From contig CACXMR010000001.1 of the NCBI GenBank assembly GCA_902768825.1, forward strand, positions 44,361 through 108,360: a stretch of 64,000 nt of DNA, given 5' to 3'. How positions within the stretch are numbered: the first letter of the stretch is position 1; each line of letters begins with the position of its first letter. A model generated the notes under the pieces. It made no database searches, had not been told where the DNA came from, and was given only the letters and a program-made list of their open reading frames with translations. This document shows positions 61,250 to 64,000 of the stretch, in pieces. This DNA is from an uncultured Ruminococcus sp. GTDB lineage: Bacteria; Bacillota; Clostridia; Oscillospirales; Acutalibacteraceae. The translations under genes were made by a program, and so were the position numbers.

Positions 61250-61858
61250 TCAATCCAGTGAGGTCATCTTTTCAAAGGGATAGAATCTGCATATTGCCTT
61301 TCCGATGACATTCTCTACAGGAATAAGACCCACCTTCTTGCTGCGGCTGTCCAGGGAATCCTCCCTGTTGTCACCCATTACAAAAACATAGCCCTCAGGT
61401 ATCACATCCGGTATCTGGGTAGAGTTTGGCAGACGAACGGTAATTCCCTTTGCATAATCGGTCTCATCAAGCTTTTCTCCGTCGATCTTTACCGTGTTGT
61501 TCTGATAGTCTATCTCCAGGTGCTGACCCTCAACTGCAATAACTCTCTTTATGATAGGCTCATCAAGCTTTCCGATCTCGCCGTGGGAGCAAACCACGAT
61601 ATCACCGCACTGAGGTGTATACATAAAGCTCGACACGATAAGCCTGTCCTTATCCTGAAGAGTATCGTTCATTGAATTGCCCTTTACTGTGATCTGTCTG
61701 AAGAAAAAGGTCATCACCAACAGAAGAACAGTGATCGCAATAAGCAGTGTGCCAAACCAATCATAGATAAATGCCGAAAACCTGAATTTTCCTTCCTCTC
61801 CGAGGACAATTTCTTCCTCAGTTTCAAATAGCTCCGGATTATTTGTTTTTCCTTTCAT
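61250..61858 (-). CDS. lepB: Signal peptidase I (third of three in the array)
   Basis: The protein is 202 aa. One N-terminal membrane helix (about 30-52), then catalytic serine in KGNSMNDTLQDKDRL, catalytic lysine in IIKRVIAVEGQHLEID, and the VFVMGDNREDSLDSRSKKVGLI box. It cuts secretory signal peptides outside the membrane. GAGGTGAGAAA precedes ATG. It is 15 bp after its paralogue. Confidence 0.93.
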   Translation of the reverse strand: MKGKTNNPELFETEEEIVLGEEGKFRFSAFIYDWFGTLLIAITVLLLVMTFFFRQITVKGNSMNDTLQDKDRLIVSSFMYTPQCGDIVVCSHGEIGKLDEPIIKRVIAVEGQHLEIDYQNNTVKIDGEKLDETDYAKGITVRLPNSTQIPDVIPEGYVFVMGDNREDSLDSRSKKVGLIPVENVIGKAICRFYPFEKMTSLD

Positions 61859-61873
61859 TTTCTCACCTCAGGA

Positions 61874-62440
61874 TCAAATATTGCCTATCTTGTTAAACGG
61901 GAACCACCTTGCATAGGCTTTTCCTATAACATTTTCCACCGGCACCAGACCCACATCAGCAGACCTGCTGTCCTTAGAGTTTTCACGATTGTCACCCATA
62001 ACGAATATATACCCCTCCGGAATGACCTTCGGGATGCGTATACCGTCAAAACCACTGCGCACCATTGTGATGCCCTTTACATAATCCTCCTTGAGCAGCA
62101 CTCCGTCCACTATCACGTCTCCCGTGGAAGAGTCTATCTCAAGAGTCTGTCCGGCTGTGGCGATCACTCTCTTGACTATCGGGTCAGGAAGATTTGCGCC
62201 ATGGGATACTATCACAATATCTCCGCATTTTGGTTCATAACCCATACAGGCCACCAGAAGCCTGTCATTATTTTCAAGTGTGTCATTCATGGAATCCCCG
62301 TCCACTGTCACCTGCCGGCAAAACAGCGCCAAAAACAGGAACAGTATTGCAAGGACCCTGAGTATCGTCCCCAGCAAGTCAAAGACCAGCGTGTGGAGCG
62401 GGACGCTGTCCACGTCCTCCTTTGTCTCCTCAGGGGTCAT
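61874..62440 (-). CDS. lepB: Signal peptidase I (second of three in the array)
   Basis: The protein is 188 aa. Membrane helix at about 18-40, catalytic serine in DGDSMNDTLENNDRL, lysine in PIVKRVIATAGQTLEID, and VMGDNRENSKDSRSADVGLV. It is clearly a paralogue of the downstream gene by tandem duplication. GGAGG lies 8 bp before ATG 62440. Different signal peptide preferences for the many secreted proteins are possible. Confidence 0.92.
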   Translation of the reverse strand: MTPEETKEDVDSVPLHTLVFDLLGTILRVLAILFLFLALFCRQVTVDGDSMNDTLENNDRLLVACMGYEPKCGDIVIVSHGANLPDPIVKRVIATAGQTLEIDSSTGDVIVDGVLLKEDYVKGITMVRSGFDGIRIPKVIPEGYIFVMGDNRENSKDSRSADVGLVPVENVIGKAYARWFPFNKIGNI

Positions 62441-62494
62441 GCATCACACCTCCTCATGGGGTAACCTCTTGCTCAGGTGTGTGCAAGAGAACCC

Positions 62495-63061
62495 TTATTT
62501 TTTAAGATAATCCGCCGTCCGGCCAAACAGCGAAAAGGGATAGAGCACAATGCTTGCCTTTCCCGTCACATAGCTTACGGGCACCAGCTCACCGACCACC
62601 AATGCTTCAGCCGAGCTGAAATCACCGTTGAGCATGAGATATCCCTCAGGCACCACAAACTCATCCATGACCTTGCCCAGCTCCTCATAGGAAAAATACC
62701 TCTGACCGCCTATCTGCACACAGTTGACATTTTTTTCGGGATCAGTGCCGATAGCTATTTTCTCTCCCTCAAAGGCCAATATCTCACCGGCAGAAATATT
62801 CTTTTCGGTCTTGACAGAAACTATATCCCCCTTTTTGAGATCATCAGCCTTTACGGTTATCACGCTGTAATTCTGCACCTTACCGTCCAGGACCTTGTTG
62901 AAGGTCACCACGTTAAGAAAAACAAGCAGGACCGTAGCCGCCACAAACAGCACTATCATAAAAACAAGCAGTGTCTCAAAAGCGCTTTTGGTAAGCGCTG
63001 CACCATCAGCGGCTCTCTCTCTTTTATATCTGCGGGTCTTTCTGATCTCACTGTATTTCAT
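62495..63061 (-). CDS. Signal-peptidase-like protein lacking catalytic residues
   Basis: The protein is 188 aa, same layout as the two signal peptidases: N-terminal helix (about 35-60, ETLLVFMIVLFVAATVLLVFL), then beta core ending GYLMLNGDFSSAEALVVGELVPVSYVTGKASIVLYPF, which aligns with the GDN...GLVPVENVIGKA box. The GDSM serine motif and the KRV lysine are absent (NYSVITVKADDLKKGDIV in that place), so it is probably not a peptidase. It might be a partner or scaffold. GGAGG lies 9 bp before ATG 63061. Confidence 0.8.
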   Translation of the reverse strand: MKYSEIRKTRRYKRERAADGAALTKSAFETLLVFMIVLFVAATVLLVFLNVVTFNKVLDGKVQNYSVITVKADDLKKGDIVSVKTEKNISAGEILAFEGEKIAIGTDPEKNVNCVQIGGQRYFSYEELGKVMDEFVVPEGYLMLNGDFSSAEALVVGELVPVSYVTGKASIVLYPFSLFGRTADYLKK

Positions 63062-63154
63062 AAGCGTCAGCCTCCTTGTTTTTATTATTTCCGGAACAGC
63101 ACTTATATTTTTCTTCAGAGGTACACCGTCAGGCGGCTCCGGAAAAGCAGATAG

Positions 63155-63182
63155 CAAAAAAGGGACATAACTGCCCCTTTTC
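63155..63182 (-). terminator. Rho-independent terminator after rplS
   Basis: AAAAGGG pairs with CCCTTTT around a 10-base loop, followed by TTTTTT on the minus strand. Confidence 0.75.
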
Positions 63183-63190
63183 CACGAAGA

Positions 63191-63541
63191 TTATCTGATT
63201 TGTTCCTTGACCTTTGCAGCCTTACCGACTCTGTCACGGAGATAGTAGAGCTTGCTCCTGCGAACACGGCCCTTTCTGACTACCTGTACAGCGACAACAT
63301 TAGGAGAATGAACGGGGAAAACTCTCTCCACGCCAACGCCATAGGATACACGGCGAACAGTGAATGTCTCGGCTACGCCGCTGCCTCTGCGGGCAATGAC
63401 TGTACCCTCGAACATCTGGATTCTTTCTCTCTCGCCTTCACGAATGTTTACGCTTACCTTTACTGTGTCACCGATCTCAAACTTCGGTACATTTGCCTCT
63501 TCCTTCATTGAAGCAGCTGCGATCATCTTAAGTGCGTCCAT
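63191..63541 (-). CDS. rplS: 50S ribosomal protein L19
   Basis: The protein is 116 aa, full length. Typical stretches are [55 protein letters not shown] and [25 protein letters not shown] lies 9 bp before ATG 63541. A roughly 145-nt leader precedes it. Confidence 0.98.
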   Translation of the reverse strand: MDALKMIAAASMKEEANVPKFEIGDTVKVSVNIREGERERIQMFEGTVIARRGSGVAETFTVRRVSYGVGVERVFPVHSPNVVAVQVVRKGRVRRSKLYYLRDRVGKAAKVKEQIR

Positions 63542-63686
63542 CTTGATATTCCTCCTGTTTTTTTCAGACATTCTTGCTCGGCACAGGTAAAACCCAATAT
63601 TATCCACAGAGCAGAGGACTGTCCGTTTCAAAGTACGGCTCTCGCCGGGCTCCGAACCCCACCACAAGCAGCGGTATTCAAAGACT
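63542..63686 (-). promoter_or_regulatory. Structured rplS leader, possible L19 autoregulatory RNA
   Basis: The long transcribed leader is GC-rich in its first half and can fold several ways (for example GGCTCCGAAC-type pairs near GGTTCGGAGCCC). Many Firmicutes rplS leaders bind L19 for feedback control. I recognise position and size, not a confirmed consensus. Confidence 0.45.
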
Positions 63687-63691
63687 ATGCT

Positions 63692-63720
63692 ATTATAACA
63701 CATCTCTTTCCAAATTGCAA
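63692..63720 (-). promoter_or_regulatory. Sigma-A promoter of rplS
   Basis: TTGCAA (63720-63715), 17-bp spacer ending TGTGT, TATAAT (63697-63692). Confidence 0.8.
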
Positions 63721-63865
63721 GCAAAACTTTCCGCCGGCAAGCCTTTTTCCACTGCTACGGTTATCAGCATCCATAACAAAGTATGTGTGTGTAAGGTCGT
63801 CGTGATCATTTCCGGGCAGGACTCAGGTGCATTTTCTGCAGAGAATTGAAAAGGTGCTCATACAC

Positions 63866-63910
63866 ACTTTACTTTACTTTTCTTTACTTTACTTTTCTTT
63901 ACTTTACTTT
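63866..63910. repeat. Pentamer-derived tandem repeat (ACTTT; 15-bp higher unit)
   Basis: Runs of ACTTT with a regular ACTTTACTTTTCTTT unit repeated twice and partial units at each side. No gene is seen from 63725 to the right edge. Confidence 0.9.
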
Positions 63911-63937
63911 AGTGGAATAACTGCTGCATTTACTTTA

Positions 63938-63975
63938 GTTTCTGTAACAAAAACTCCGGTTTCTGCAACAGAAAC
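63938..63975. repeat. Pair of GTTTCTG...CAGAAAC repeats, 21 bp apart
   Basis: A perfect 7-bp inverted repeat GTTTCTG-CAA-CAGAAAC (63959-63975) is preceded at 63938-63954 by a near copy with the same left arm (GTTTCTGTAACAAAAAC). Start-to-start distance is 21 bp, about two helix turns, as for paired operators. The associated gene would be beyond the window. Confidence 0.5.
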
Positions 63976-64000
63976 AAAGCCTGAGGGTGCACTTTTAAAA

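Noticed and set aside
1-64000. Prophage, insertion sequence, integrase or restriction system
   Set aside because: No transposase, integrase, terminase, methylase or terminal inverted repeats with target duplications were seen.

Overview
The window reads as chromosome of a Gram-positive, spore-forming Clostridia member, most like the Ruminococcus/Oscillospiraceae group. The evidence is strong AGGAGG ribosome sites, the complete spoIIIAA-AH operon, tig-clpP-clpX, nrdR, rplS-signal peptidase-ylqF-rnhB, TGD-type cell-wall sorting signals and many large secreted repeat proteins. No phage, IS, integrase or CRISPR was seen. The species cannot be named from sequence alone.

1-30 kb is an accessory surface/signalling region. 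It starts with the 3' end of a LytS-type kinase and a response regulator with a SARP/OmpR-like DNA-binding domain. These converge on a SpoIIE-phosphatase / RsbW-like kinase / STAS partner-switch set. Next, all on the minus strand, comes a roughly 14.5 kb transcription unit running from 18.6 to 4.1 kb. It encodes a multi-domain secreted membrane protein (802 aa), two Pmp-type beta-helix proteins, a giant paralogue (1727 aa), an unknown membrane protein and a PrsW-type membrane protease. A second unit (23.3-18.9 kb) carries a close paralogue of the 802-aa protein and a surface S41 peptidase. A third (29.8-24.6 kb) was probably one giant cell-wall-anchored glycine-rich/LRR protein and is now split. 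The three units share one promoter design: a -10 box, two GGGGACAA octamers 12 bp apart, and a 17-bp TTACAAAACTGTAA-type block. This looks like a small regulon and is the most interesting signal in the window. The same 30 kb holds nearly all the broken genes: frameshifts in the kinase, the SpoIIE protein, both Pmp proteins and the split giant, and a stop at codon 4 of the 808-aa paralogue. The next 34 kb of core genes looks intact.

30-45 kb is mixed: a lipoprotein amidohydrolase, a zinc-protease lipoprotein, a YdcF-like protein, five tRNAs (Val, Asp, Phe, Gly, Cys), a DUF6483-like protein, a BaiN/HI0933 flavoprotein, an RpiR regulator, a nitroreductase, a membrane Ser/Thr kinase with an outside LRR domain, a glycine-rich membrane protein, a candidate CU-rich small RNA, a sugar isomerase-like TIM barrel, nrdR and a second amidohydrolase.

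45-64 kb is core: spoIIIAA-AH (with an 80-bp dispersed repeat between AB and AC), a TtcA-like enzyme, an EamA transporter, tig-clpP-clpX, a metallophosphoesterase, thrC, an M19 dipeptidase, a fused RNase HII-YraN protein, ylqF, three signal-peptidase-like genes (one lacking catalytic residues) and rplS with a long leader. The right edge has a pentamer-derived repeat and paired inverted repeats but no gene seen.
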